Source: CAZDBA01 sp964503615
Lineage (GTDB): Bacteria > Planctomycetota > Planctomycetia > Pirellulales > Pirellulaceae
Assembly (NCBI GenBank): GCA_964503615.1
Contig: CAZDBA010000036.1
Span: 1-33,434, forward strand
DNA length: 33,434 nt
Direction: 5' to 3'
The notes beneath the pieces are model-generated. The model did not search any database. It saw nothing but the letters and a program-made list of their open reading frames with translations, and was not told the origin of the DNA. The position numbers were made by a program, and so were the translations under genes. Each line of letters starts with the position of its first letter. Position 1 is the stretch's first letter. Positions 8,020 to 16,266 of this stretch are shown here, piece by piece.

Positions 8020-9357
8020 ATGTTTAACCGCATTTTGATCGCCAACCGTGGAGAGATTTGTCTTCGCATCATCCGAGCTTGTAAAGAACTGGGAGTCGAA
8101 ACCGTAGCGATTTTCAGCGAAGGCGACCGTGGTAGTCGTTACCTGGATTTGGCCGATGAAGCCTATTGCGTTGGCGGCGTCAAATCGATGGACAGTTACC
8201 TTAAGATTCCAGAGATTATCGCTGCCGCAGAAGTAGGCAACGTCGATGCGGTTCACCCTGGATACGGCTTTCTTTCTGAGAACGCTTATTTCAATGAAGT
8301 TTGCCGAGACAGCAACATTGGCTTTATCGGTCCCTCACCCGAAGCGATGCGTCGACTGGGTGACAAGAACACGGCTCGCTCGATGGCACGCGAAGCAAAG
8401 GTGCCTGTCGTGCCAGGAAGTGATGGCCTGATCGAAAACCCGGAAGAAGCTCTTGAGGTCGCTCGCGAAATCGGCTTTCCGGTTTTGATCAAAGCGACTG
8501 CCGGCGGCGGTGGTAAAGGGATGCGAGTTGCGGCCAACGAACTTGCGTTGCACAGTGCTCTCGACGGGGCGATGACTGAGGCCAAAGCTGCCTTTGGAAA
8601 CCCTGCCGTCTACCTCGAACGCTATGTGGAAAATCCTCGGCACGTTGAGGTGCAAGTCCTTGCCGATTCACATGGGAACGTGGTTCACCTTTGGGAACGA
8701 GATTGTTCTACCCAACGCCGACACCAAAAGTTGATCGAAGAAAGCCCAGCCCCCAAGCTGCCTAAAAAAGTTCGTAAAGCGATTTGCGATGCCGCGGTTC
8801 GAATGATCAAGAACGCCGAATACGAAAACGCGGGCACAGTCGAGTTTATCGTCGACAAGGATCACAACTTTTACTTTATTGAGGTCAACGCTCGAATTCA
8901 GGTTGAACATCCCGTTTCTGAAATGGTGACCGGTATCGACTTGATCCAGCAGCAAATTCGAGTTGCCTCGGGCGAGCCGCTAGCGTTCGCTCAAAAAGAT
9001 ATCGAGTGCAAAGGCCATTCGATTGAGTGTCGCATCAACGCCGAAGATGGCGAAAACAACTTCCGGCCTTGTCCTGGTCGAATCGATCACATTTCGATTC
9101 CAGGTGGCTTGGGAGTTCGTTTTGATACCCATGTTCATACGGGCTATCACGTTCCACCCCACTACGATTCGATGATCGGGAAATTGATTGTTCATCAACC
9201 AACTCGCGAGCAAGCCGTTCGCTGTATGTTGCGTGCGTTGCGTGAACTGAAAATCGAGGGCATCAAAACGACGGCTGAATTCCAAGCCAAAGTTTTGCAG
9301 CACGGTGACTTTTCAGACTTCAACATCGACACCAAATGGGTGGAACGAACCTGGTAG
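8020..9357 (+). CDS. accC: Biotin carboxylase subunit of acetyl-CoA carboxylase
   Basis: Carboxylates the biotin on AccB using ATP and bicarbonate. At 445 residues it matches bacterial AccC (about 445-450). It begins MFNRILIANRGEICLRIIRA, the standard start. It shows the ATP-grasp glycine-rich loop IKATAGGGGKGMR, the lid/active-site segment LWERDCSTQRRHQKLIEE, and FIEVNARIQVEHPVSE with the catalytic Glu and Arg. The C-terminal domain (CPGRIDHISIPGG, then HYDSMIGKLI) is complete. The genes for the carboxyltransferase subunits (accA, accD) are not in the window. No clear terminator follows. Confidence 0.97.
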   Translation: MFNRILIANRGEICLRIIRACKELGVETVAIFSEGDRGSRYLDLADEAYCVGGVKSMDSYLKIPEIIAAAEVGNVDAVHPGYGFLSENAYFNEVCRDSNIGFIGPSPEAMRRLGDKNTARSMAREAKVPVVPGSDGLIENPEEALEVAREIGFPVLIKATAGGGGKGMRVAANELALHSALDGAMTEAKAAFGNPAVYLERYVENPRHVEVQVLADSHGNVVHLWERDCSTQRRHQKLIEESPAPKLPKKVRKAICDAAVRMIKNAEYENAGTVEFIVDKDHNFYFIEVNARIQVEHPVSEMVTGIDLIQQQIRVASGEPLAFAQKDIECKGHSIECRINAEDGENNFRPCPGRIDHISIPGGLGVRFDTHVHTGYHVPPHYDSMIGKLIVHQPTREQAVRCMLRALRELKIEGIKTTAEFQAKVLQHGDFSDFNIDTKWVERTW

Positions 9358-9658
9358 CGGACCAATCAGCATCGTGTTTAACGACCATTGATGTCGGCGT
9401 TTAGAAACTCGTAGCATGCACGTCTAATTCTGCAAAAAAGTTCTCCACCATGCGTTACTTTTTATCCATCTGCAGTCTCGCGGTTTGGGTTATGACGGAA
9501 AGGAGGCACTGTGGGCGTCTTCTTGCTTCTACCGTAAAATGAAGTCATGTAAGCTTGGTCACCAAAATTTGAGTGCCTGAAAACTTCTCGCTTCTTAAAT
9601 TTTACTGTGTTAGGATCTTGGATGTTTTCGTTGCCCTCCTCGATAAAAAGGTAAAAAC
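9358..9658. other. Intergenic region after accC
   Basis: These 301 bases hold no convincing gene; a short frame starting at 9573 overlaps the signal-peptide gene in another frame and has no features. The stretch probably carries the promoter of the exported LamG-like gene. A purine-rich AAAAAGG shortly before its ATG looks like a ribosome binding site. Confidence 0.5.
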
Positions 9659-10702
9659 ATGCAGCTCTGCAATGTTGTTAAGCCGTTTCTCAAGTTTTGC
9701 GTGTTATTCGCGATTGCAACAATCGCTCTGGCTGATTCGCAATCCTTCGCTCAAATCAACGACCCTCGTGATATTCCCGGCAACACACTTTGGCTGGATG
9801 GAAGCGACGTCGATGGTGACTTCGTTCCGGGCGGTGCTTTTTTGAATGGTACAACATGGGTCGACAAGTCGACTGCTCAAAACGCGAGTGCTACCCAGAC
9901 TCTCGCCACCGCCCTACCGAACGTTGTAATTACACCTGCCAATAATTTGACCACCGTCCAATTCGATGGCGATGATTTTATGGATGTGGAGAGCGGAGCG
10001 TTTGGAATGCTTCGAAATGTTGAAGGCGCAACGATGATTGGTGTGCTTTCGACCGAGTTGGAAAGTTCCAACCGGGGACTGCGTGCGTTGATGGTTTCTT
10101 CTGGAGCGAATTCGGCGGCAACACGTGCTGGTATCAACCTGTTTGACGGGTTCGGCAATAACATTGGTGGAACTGGAGATTTTGGACTGGCCGGTCGACG
10201 GCTGGACTCCGATGGTTTTCAACGGATCGAAGGTGGTAGTGTTGTCCCCGGTCAGTTTCATACGCTGACAGGGCTATTCGATTACCAAGCCGGTGAAGTC
10301 TCGCTGCTGGTAGATGGCCAACAAGAAACGTCTATTAGCACTTTCCAAACGCCGGGCCTAACCAGTGATACCGATAGTCTCAATATCCGAGTCGGTGCCG
10401 ATGCCGCGCTCAATTCGCCGCGAGGTTTCTTCAACGGGCAGATTTCCGAGTTGGTCGTCTACGATCGCGTCTTGAGCGCCAGCGAATTGGCAGACCTCAA
10501 CGTATATCTTGCTGAAAAATGGCAACCTTTTGAAGCTCCGTTAGGAGATATCAACTTAGACGGCAGTGTCAACTTTTTTGACATCGGACCCTTCATTGCG
10601 ATCCTGTCGGCTGGAGAATTTCAAGTCGTAGCGGATATTGATCAGAGCGGAGAGGTGGACTTTATGGACATCGCGCCATTCATCGCCATACTGATTGGAT
10701 AA
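9659..10702 (+). CDS. Exported LamG/concanavalin-like protein with C-terminal paired EF-hand (dockerin-like) tag
   Basis: A 347-residue exported protein of unknown substrate. Residues 1-32 form a signal peptide (basic start, hydrophobic LFAIATIALA, likely cleavage after SFA). The body reads as one LamG-type jelly-roll: an early NTLWLDGSDVDGDFVPGG, and late GFFNGQISELVVYDRVLSASE leading to LNVYLAEKW, a common ending of LamG-like domains. The last 53 residues are two calcium-loop-like motifs (DINLDGSVNFFDI and DIDQSGEVDFMDI), each followed by PFIAIL. The same tag ends two other exported proteins in this window. The ATG at 9659 has AAAAAGG about 6 bases upstream. The gene converges with the aldose epimerase gene, only 30 bases away. 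A carbohydrate-binding or surface role is likely but inferred. Confidence 0.85.
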   Translation: MQLCNVVKPFLKFCVLFAIATIALADSQSFAQINDPRDIPGNTLWLDGSDVDGDFVPGGAFLNGTTWVDKSTAQNASATQTLATALPNVVITPANNLTTVQFDGDDFMDVESGAFGMLRNVEGATMIGVLSTELESSNRGLRALMVSSGANSAATRAGINLFDGFGNNIGGTGDFGLAGRRLDSDGFQRIEGGSVVPGQFHTLTGLFDYQAGEVSLLVDGQQETSISTFQTPGLTSDTDSLNIRVGADAALNSPRGFFNGQISELVVYDRVLSASELADLNVYLAEKWQPFEAPLGDINLDGSVNFFDIGPFIAILSAGEFQVVADIDQSGEVDFMDIAPFIAILIG

Positions 10703-10732
10703 AAGCCCAATGAACGTTCGTTTGCCCGCGTT

Positions 10733-11899
10733 TTACTTTTCGATGTAAAAGCGATGGGTGGTCCGCTCGTGGAACGTCTGGCCGGGCCGAAGTAGCGTAG
10801 AAGGAAATTCAGCTTGGTTGGGACTGTCGGGGAAATGTTGCGTTTCCAGGCAGAACGCCCTGTATTGCTGATACCCGCCGCTTTCCTCGCTGCCATCCAG
10901 AAAGTTGCCCGAATAAAATTGGACGCCAGGTTGGGTTGTGCGAATCTCCATAACTCGGCCGCTTTCCGGGTCTTTGACAACTGCGGCAAGAATAGGCTCG
11001 TCCGAGTCGGCCGCATAGTCATTGAAAGCGTAGCAATGATCGTAGCCAATCGGTTCGCCACAAGTTTCCTTTATCCGTTGGCCAATGATTTGAGAGACGC
11101 GAAAGTCAAAAGGAGTTTCTGCGACCTCTACAAGTCCTTGATTGGGAATCATCCCTGCATCGACTGGTAAATAACGATCGGCCAAAATCTGTAGTTCGTG
11201 GTCCAATATCGATTCGGAAGTCTGTCCACCCAGGTTCCAATAATTGTGATTGGCTAGATTAACGTGGGTCGGTTTGTCTGTTTCCGCGCGAAAATCAACG
11301 ACGAATTCGTCCTCGTTGGTCAAACGATATTCAACCGTCGCATGGACAGTGCCGGGATAACCTTCGTCTCCATCAGGGCTTGTCATTCGCAAACGCACAC
11401 CGATCGAATCTTCGTCACGAATCAATTCTCCATCCCACATGGCTTTGTCCCAACCTCGGTCACCGCCATGCAAATGGTTTGCACCATTGTTGGTTGCCAG
11501 TTGAAACGACTGGTCGTCGATCGAGAATTTTCCTTGAGCGATTCGGTTACAGTACCGTCCTGTGGTTGAACCGAAATAGGCTTTATTGGTTTCGAAGCTG
11601 TTGATGTTTGGGCAGGACAGAATGATGTTCGAAAAATTATTGTCTCGATCAGGCGTTTCCAAAGCGACCACTGTCGCTCCGTAGTCAATTACCTTCAGAA
11701 CAATTCCGTTTGCGTTAACGCACTTGAACAAAGTGACAGGTTTGCCATCGCTAGTCGTACCGTACTCGACAGCGTGGGCCTCTTCTATAGTTTGGGAGCT
11801 CGATACGGGTGGTTCCAATTCGGGTGAATCGGCTTTGTTGAAAGACACCGTCGCCCATACACCAATAATAAAAGCTACTAAAAGCCCTCCTACCTTCAT
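10733..11899 (-). CDS. galM: Aldose 1-epimerase (GalM family) with N-terminal export/anchor segment
   Basis: Interconverts the alpha and beta anomers of an aldose such as galactose or glucose. Family motifs are clear: GSTTGRYCNRI, NGANHLHGG, NLANHNYWNLGG with the catalytic histidine, YDHCY, QPGVQFYSGNFLDG and the C-terminal CLETQHFPDSPNQ with the catalytic glutamate. The 388 residues are about 40 longer than cytoplasmic GalM. The extra part is an N-terminal hydrophobic stretch (VGGLLVAFIIGVWATVSF, residues 3-20) and a Ser/Glu/Pro linker, so the enzyme is probably exported or anchored outside the cytoplasmic membrane. ATG at 11899 begins this segment directly. An outside location suggests it handles sugars released in the periplasm. 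The sugar specificity is not known. Confidence 0.92.
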   Translation of the reverse strand: MKVGGLLVAFIIGVWATVSFNKADSPELEPPVSSSQTIEEAHAVEYGTTSDGKPVTLFKCVNANGIVLKVIDYGATVVALETPDRDNNFSNIILSCPNINSFETNKAYFGSTTGRYCNRIAQGKFSIDDQSFQLATNNGANHLHGGDRGWDKAMWDGELIRDEDSIGVRLRMTSPDGDEGYPGTVHATVEYRLTNEDEFVVDFRAETDKPTHVNLANHNYWNLGGQTSESILDHELQILADRYLPVDAGMIPNQGLVEVAETPFDFRVSQIIGQRIKETCGEPIGYDHCYAFNDYAADSDEPILAAVVKDPESGRVMEIRTTQPGVQFYSGNFLDGSEESGGYQQYRAFCLETQHFPDSPNQAEFPSTLLRPGQTFHERTTHRFYIEK

Positions 11900-12308
11900 G
11901 AATTATCCTTGGATTTAATCCCGCTCAAAAAAGCGTCTCGAAACAATTGCATCTAAAAATGCTGGAGTGCCAATTGAGTGGGAAAGTTCGTCTTGATCTA
12001 TCCGATTTGCAGCAATGTGGATCACAATTCCAGCGTGTGCACTGCGAGTCTTAAGCTCCAACCGATGAAAGATTTGCCAATACAATATTAACACGGCTGG
12101 TGGTCGAAAGTACACAGATTTTTCGGATAAGTTTGAGAGTGGCCTCGGGTGATTTCGGCAGGCCCAGGCTTAGGTTCATAGATTTTGGGGGAAAACGGCC
12201 GAGACCGAAAAAATCCAAGTTAGAATGGGAAATTCAGTAGAACTTTCCTGCCTTCTCCGCCAACAGTTCCTCCTCCCAACGCACCGAAATAACGCGGCCG
12301 AAACGAAG
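11900..12308. other. Intergenic region between divergent galM and duplicated-domain gene
   Basis: These 409 bases contain no gene I can support. The small reverse frame (about 66 codons) has no recognisable features. The frame of the downstream gene is open from an ATG at 12225, but those 28 residues are not conserved-looking, so most of this stretch is probably promoter for both genes. Confidence 0.45.
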
Positions 12309-13322
12309 ATGAGTTTTAACGACTCCCAAAAACCAAACGCCGAAGTTGAGAGTGGAGACCGAGTATCACCGACCTCTTCGACTAGTGCGAGCTTTCGCCC
12401 CAAGGCTGGGGAGTGGGTGCTTGTTAAATCGCTGTCGAGTATCGCGGATACGCTAGATCGAGATGGAGTGTTGGAAGGCCTCCCTTTTATGCCGGAAATG
12501 GCCGCTCACTGCGGTAAACGGCTACGAGTGAAACGATTCGCCAATAAGACCTGTGTGTATGCCGAATCGACTTACATCGGTCAATTAAAAGACTGCGTAG
12601 TTTTGCAAATAGAGGAGCGGTGTGACGGATCCGATCACGGCGGATGCGAAATGGGCTGCCAGTTTTTTTGGAAGACCGAATGGCTGCTTCCTGACCGATC
12701 CAACGCGACGGAACCGGAGCAACCCAAATCGGAACAGCCCGGCAATGACTCGATTGTCGATTGGTTGGTTGAAAAAACGAAAACGGGTCAACAACCTATT
12801 CAATACAGATGCCAAGCTACCGAGTTGGTGCAAATCGCTAAACCGATCAGCCCATTCAAGTTTCGACAATACGTTGATGATCACCGACGTGACAAGGTCG
12901 CTCTTTCAGCCATCGGTGGTTTTCTGTTTTCACTGATCACCAAAAAGCTGACACGCAAGTCGGATAATCTTGCCGGCCCAAATTTGCATCGAACTCCCAG
13001 CGAAAGGCTGAGGTTAAAAATTGGTGAACGGGTTCGTGTTAAAACTTTGGCCGATATTCAGCAGACTCTCGATGGCAATGGTTGCAATCGGGGCTTGTGG
13101 TTCGATCCTAAAGAGATGGCTCAGTTTTGTGGTAAAGAGTTGGTCGTCTCGCGATTGATTACCAAATTGATCGATGAAAATTCTGGTAAATTGCGAATAA
13201 TGAAACAACCCACTGTGGTCTTGTCAGAAACGGAATGCAGTGGCGTTTTCAGACGATTCTGCTCTCGTGGCAGTTTGCATTTCTGGCGGGAAATTTGGCT
13301 GGAGCGGACTTCGGGAACGTAG
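12309..13322 (+). CDS. Conserved protein of unknown function with two related Cys-rich domains
   Basis: Function unknown. The 337-residue protein has two homologous domains. Domain A (about 33-128) contains GEWVLVKSLSSIADTLD, GLPFMPEMAAHCGKRLRVKR, KTC, then RCDGSDHGGCEMGC and FFWKTEWL. Domain B (about 238-332) contains GERVRVKTLADIQQTLDGNG, RGLWFDPKEMAQFCGKELVV, IDENSGKL and FCSRGSLHFWREIWLER. Between them lies YRCQATELVQ. From memory this A-linker-B layout occurs in other bacterial proteins near polysaccharide or natural-product genes, but I cannot name a function. The clustered cysteines could bind a metal. No signal peptide is visible, so it is likely cytoplasmic. ATG at 12309 is favoured over 12225, which adds 28 uncharacteristic residues; neither has a strong ribosome binding site. 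It ends just before a strong hairpin terminator. Confidence 0.75.
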   Translation: MSFNDSQKPNAEVESGDRVSPTSSTSASFRPKAGEWVLVKSLSSIADTLDRDGVLEGLPFMPEMAAHCGKRLRVKRFANKTCVYAESTYIGQLKDCVVLQIEERCDGSDHGGCEMGCQFFWKTEWLLPDRSNATEPEQPKSEQPGNDSIVDWLVEKTKTGQQPIQYRCQATELVQIAKPISPFKFRQYVDDHRRDKVALSAIGGFLFSLITKKLTRKSDNLAGPNLHRTPSERLRLKIGERVRVKTLADIQQTLDGNGCNRGLWFDPKEMAQFCGKELVVSRLITKLIDENSGKLRIMKQPTVVLSETECSGVFRRFCSRGSLHFWREIWLERTSGT

Positions 13323-13400
13323 CCGATGTCGCCAGACTTCGGGATGAGGTTGGTGGGGCCTGAACACTGGTGAGCCAAGCTATGTAGGAAAGGCAACAAA

Positions 13401-13431
13401 AAAACGCGGCATCTTTTGGATGCCGCGTTTT
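13401..13431. terminator. Bidirectional intrinsic terminator
   Basis: A perfect 13-base inverted repeat, AAAACGCGGCATC and GATGCCGCGTTTT, encloses a 5-base loop. A-rich and T-rich flanks serve both directions. It lies between the convergent ends of the duplicated-domain gene (plus) and the DUF11 gene (minus). Confidence 0.9.
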
Positions 13432-13456
13432 GAATTCGTACTGTTGGTCAAGCGTA

Positions 13457-16132
13457 TTAACGCTGGAACTGGTTGTCCAACCCGAGCCCATCGTTGGAGT
13501 GCGCAGTTGTTGACGCACCCGATGATTGAATCTCATCTCCGTAGAAACGTGTTGTTCCTTCGGCAACTTCACGAGAGTCAGAATCGGTGCAAGTCAGCTG
13601 AGCACGGAACACGTGTGTTCCGGCGACTTCTGGTACCGCTCTCACAACCAAAGTCACTTCTTCGCCCGGATTCACTTGTGGAATCGTAGAGAAGAGAACC
13701 TGTCCATGAACCGAGTCGATCGTGTACTTGAGTCCCTCAGCTTCGGTTGGCTCGATACCTTTTGAGTATTGCATAACCACGCTTACGCCACTGGCAGCTC
13801 GGCTACCTCGGTTGCGAATCTTGATCGTGTAGTCCACGTTTTCACCGGTTGGAAGTGGGCCTTTCGGATCTTCGACGGTCAATACGAGGTCGGCAACCGT
13901 TTCCACGGTGGTGATGGTGGCGTTAGAAGCGGCCAAGTCTCCGTCACCTCGAACTCCGACATCGAACTGAAGGTTTCCGTCGGCGTCCAGTTGGCAGTGG
14001 AGTGTATAAGTTCGTGAGTCACCTTCGTCGAGCGTTCCGATTGACCAGTTAACACCATCTTCGACTTCGGTGACTGAGTCAATTCCGCCCAGGTACTTGA
14101 CCCCAGCAGGCATCGCTACAGCTGAAATAACGTTTCGAGCCGGTGCGTCACCATTGTTGGTGATTGTCACTGTGTACTTTCCGTCGGTGCCCGCGTACTT
14201 CATGCCTGGACCCTGGATTTGAACGTCCAAGGCGGCTCGGCGAACCATGATTTTGCGACCCGCAGCCGTTTGCAAATCACCATCGGCAACAGCGATTGTA
14301 GACAGGTCCAATTCGCCAGCAGTTCGTGCAAACAATTCGACTTGGAAATTCTTCTCTTCACCTGGCAGGATGTCGTACAGCTTTGCACGCTCACCGCCCA
14401 GTGCTTCGGGAAGTTTGACCATTACGTTTTCTGCCGTGCCCGTTCCAGGGTTCCGAACGGTAACGTGGTAGATCGCCTTTTCTCCATAGTGGACATCGGA
14501 AGGGCCAGAGATTTTCATTTCCAGCCGTGGCTCGGTTACGCTTACGCTTGCTGACGCATTCCGCGGAACTAAAGTCCACTCAATCCCGATGTCAAATTTT
14601 TCTGCTTTGGTTGGCACCGCGTCAATGATCAAAGTCTGATCTGAGTTGGCGGCGATTCGAGGAACGATCCAACTCAGTTGGTTCGAGCGTTCTGACTCGA
14701 CCATGTTTCGAGTTCCGCTGGTCAAGTTGACGTTGCGAACATCGATCCAAGTCGGAAGTGCAATGCCGACGCGAACGTTCTCCGCTTCGAAATCGCTCTG
14801 ATTCCGAATAATAACTTTGTACGTTCCAACTTTGTTAATCCCAATGGAACGCGGGCCGTACGTGTCGACCTGGATCGCAGGTGCGCGAAGACTCAACTCA
14901 GGTTGCTGTTGTTCACCGATCGGTTCGTTGGCAACCGTTTCGGCGACGGTATCGATAACCACGGGTTGAACGTCGATTTGCGGTTCCTGATAGGTCACGT
15001 ACTCACCATTGGATTCTGTTTCAAACTCTTCTACGACGGGAGCTTGTCGAGAAGGAGCGGCGCGAAGCATTGGCGTTTTGTCAACGATTTGATTTTTCAT
15101 CTGCTCACGCAAAGCAACCATTCTTGCTCGTTCTTCGTCGATTCGGTTGGCTTCTTCTTCAGCAGCAATTCGTGCAGCTTCTTGCTCGGCAGCGATCATT
15201 GCCTGTGATTTTTCTGCAGCGACCCGGGCTCTCTCTTCGGCAGCGATTCGAGCCTGTTTTTCTTCAGCGGCAACACGTGCATGTTGTTCTGCGTCGATTC
15301 GAGCCGCTTCCTGCTCGGCAGCCAGTCGTTCCGCTTCTTGTTCAGCGGCGAGTCTGGCAGCTTCCTGTTCTGCGGCAAACTTAGCTTGTTGTTGTGCACG
15401 CCTTTCGCTTGCAGCTCGCTCAGCGGTAGCAATTCGAGCCGATTCTTCGACTTCAGCGACTCGGTTGGCTGTAGCAGCTTGTTGTTGCTCCAGTGCAATT
15501 TTCTGAGCTGCGATCGCTTCTTTGTGTGCTTGAATTTCGTTGCGAAGGTTTATCAGGTCAGCTTCGGCTTCTGGAGACATTTGGGGTGCTTCAGGGGCTT
15601 CAACATTACGTGGAATCGGTGCTTGGACTTGGATAGGTGCCAAGTTGATTTCATCAGGCGCAACACGTGGTGGATTCCAATTAGATTGTTTAGGTTGAGT
15701 GGTTGGTGGTGTTGAAGGAACTGCTGGCAGTCTGAATTGACCCGCTCTATCGGCAATGTCCTTGGCCGCTGGAGGGACTTGAAGATTGGGCACTGAAAAG
15801 TTTTGGGGAATATGGTTCGAAGGCAATACGGATCCTTCACCAGCCAAAATTTCCGGTACATCTACGTTTTGATCGGTAAACGTGTACGACGTTGGTCGTA
15901 CATTGGGATCGCGAAACTGCTGCTCGTTGGCTTGCCGCAACTGACTACGGGTTGCCGTATTTTGAATTTGGCGAAAACCTTCAGCCGGCACGTGAACCTG
16001 TGGAATAGATCGGACCGGTTTGTAACGTTGCGAAGGCTGTTGAGCATTTGCAGAAAGTGGGAGCGTTATGCACATGGCGAAGCAGCCGAGTATGCAAACA
16101 AATTTTGTTGTTGTGTTTTGTATCGCTAGCAT
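13457..16132 (-). CDS. Exported coiled-coil and DUF11-repeat protein (OmcB-like surface/periplasmic protein)
   Basis: An 891-residue exported protein, probably structural in the cell envelope. Residues 1-30 are a signal peptide (cleavage likely after SANA). Residues 40-190 are Pro/Gln-rich. Residues about 190-350 form a long Ala/Glu/Arg/Gln coiled coil built from short repeats such as AAEQEAARI. Four Ig-like DUF11 repeats follow, at about 418-530, 535-630, 634-740 and 747-850. Each has a core like YHVTVRNPGTGTAENVMVKL or YTVTITNNGDAPARNV. In planctomycetes and chlamydiae such repeats occur in OmcB-like outer envelope proteins, but the OmcB cysteine richness is absent here (few Cys in the mature chain). 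It has its own terminator downstream. The cell-envelope role is inferred; DUF11 domains are also used in adhesins. Confidence 0.85.
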   Translation of the reverse strand: MLAIQNTTTKFVCILGCFAMCITLPLSANAQQPSQRYKPVRSIPQVHVPAEGFRQIQNTATRSQLRQANEQQFRDPNVRPTSYTFTDQNVDVPEILAGEGSVLPSNHIPQNFSVPNLQVPPAAKDIADRAGQFRLPAVPSTPPTTQPKQSNWNPPRVAPDEINLAPIQVQAPIPRNVEAPEAPQMSPEAEADLINLRNEIQAHKEAIAAQKIALEQQQAATANRVAEVEESARIATAERAASERRAQQQAKFAAEQEAARLAAEQEAERLAAEQEAARIDAEQHARVAAEEKQARIAAEERARVAAEKSQAMIAAEQEAARIAAEEEANRIDEERARMVALREQMKNQIVDKTPMLRAAPSRQAPVVEEFETESNGEYVTYQEPQIDVQPVVIDTVAETVANEPIGEQQQPELSLRAPAIQVDTYGPRSIGINKVGTYKVIIRNQSDFEAENVRVGIALPTWIDVRNVNLTSGTRNMVESERSNQLSWIVPRIAANSDQTLIIDAVPTKAEKFDIGIEWTLVPRNASASVSVTEPRLEMKISGPSDVHYGEKAIYHVTVRNPGTGTAENVMVKLPEALGGERAKLYDILPGEEKNFQVELFARTAGELDLSTIAVADGDLQTAAGRKIMVRRAALDVQIQGPGMKYAGTDGKYTVTITNNGDAPARNVISAVAMPAGVKYLGGIDSVTEVEDGVNWSIGTLDEGDSRTYTLHCQLDADGNLQFDVGVRGDGDLAASNATITTVETVADLVLTVEDPKGPLPTGENVDYTIKIRNRGSRAASGVSVVMQYSKGIEPTEAEGLKYTIDSVHGQVLFSTIPQVNPGEEVTLVVRAVPEVAGTHVFRAQLTCTDSDSREVAEGTTRFYGDEIQSSGASTTAHSNDGLGLDNQFQR

Positions 16133-16266
16133 TGGATCCTACCTAGAAACGAAAATCCCGTTAGATGCAGGATCGACTTTGACGGTTAGGCAGGATTAGC
16201 TTATTTCATAAAATTTGCGGATTGGCTGGGTTTGCTAGCGTGTGGCTTGCTTTCGAAATGGGTGAA

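Noticed and set aside
9573..9845. 90-codon plus-strand frame overlapping the LamG-like gene start
   Set aside because: Out of frame with the signal peptide gene, which has a better ribosome binding site and a domain structure.
11915..12115. 66-codon minus-strand frame in an intergenic region
   Set aside because: No ribosome binding site, signal or domain; likely chance.
15196..15498. 100-codon minus-strand frame in another phase
   Set aside because: Alternative phase of the same repeat-rich DUF11 gene; no independent support.
14903..15715. Several plus-strand frames rich in Ser, Phe, Leu and Cys
   Set aside because: Antisense reading of the Ala/Glu/Arg coiled-coil repeat of the DUF11 gene; composition is a by-product of that repeat.
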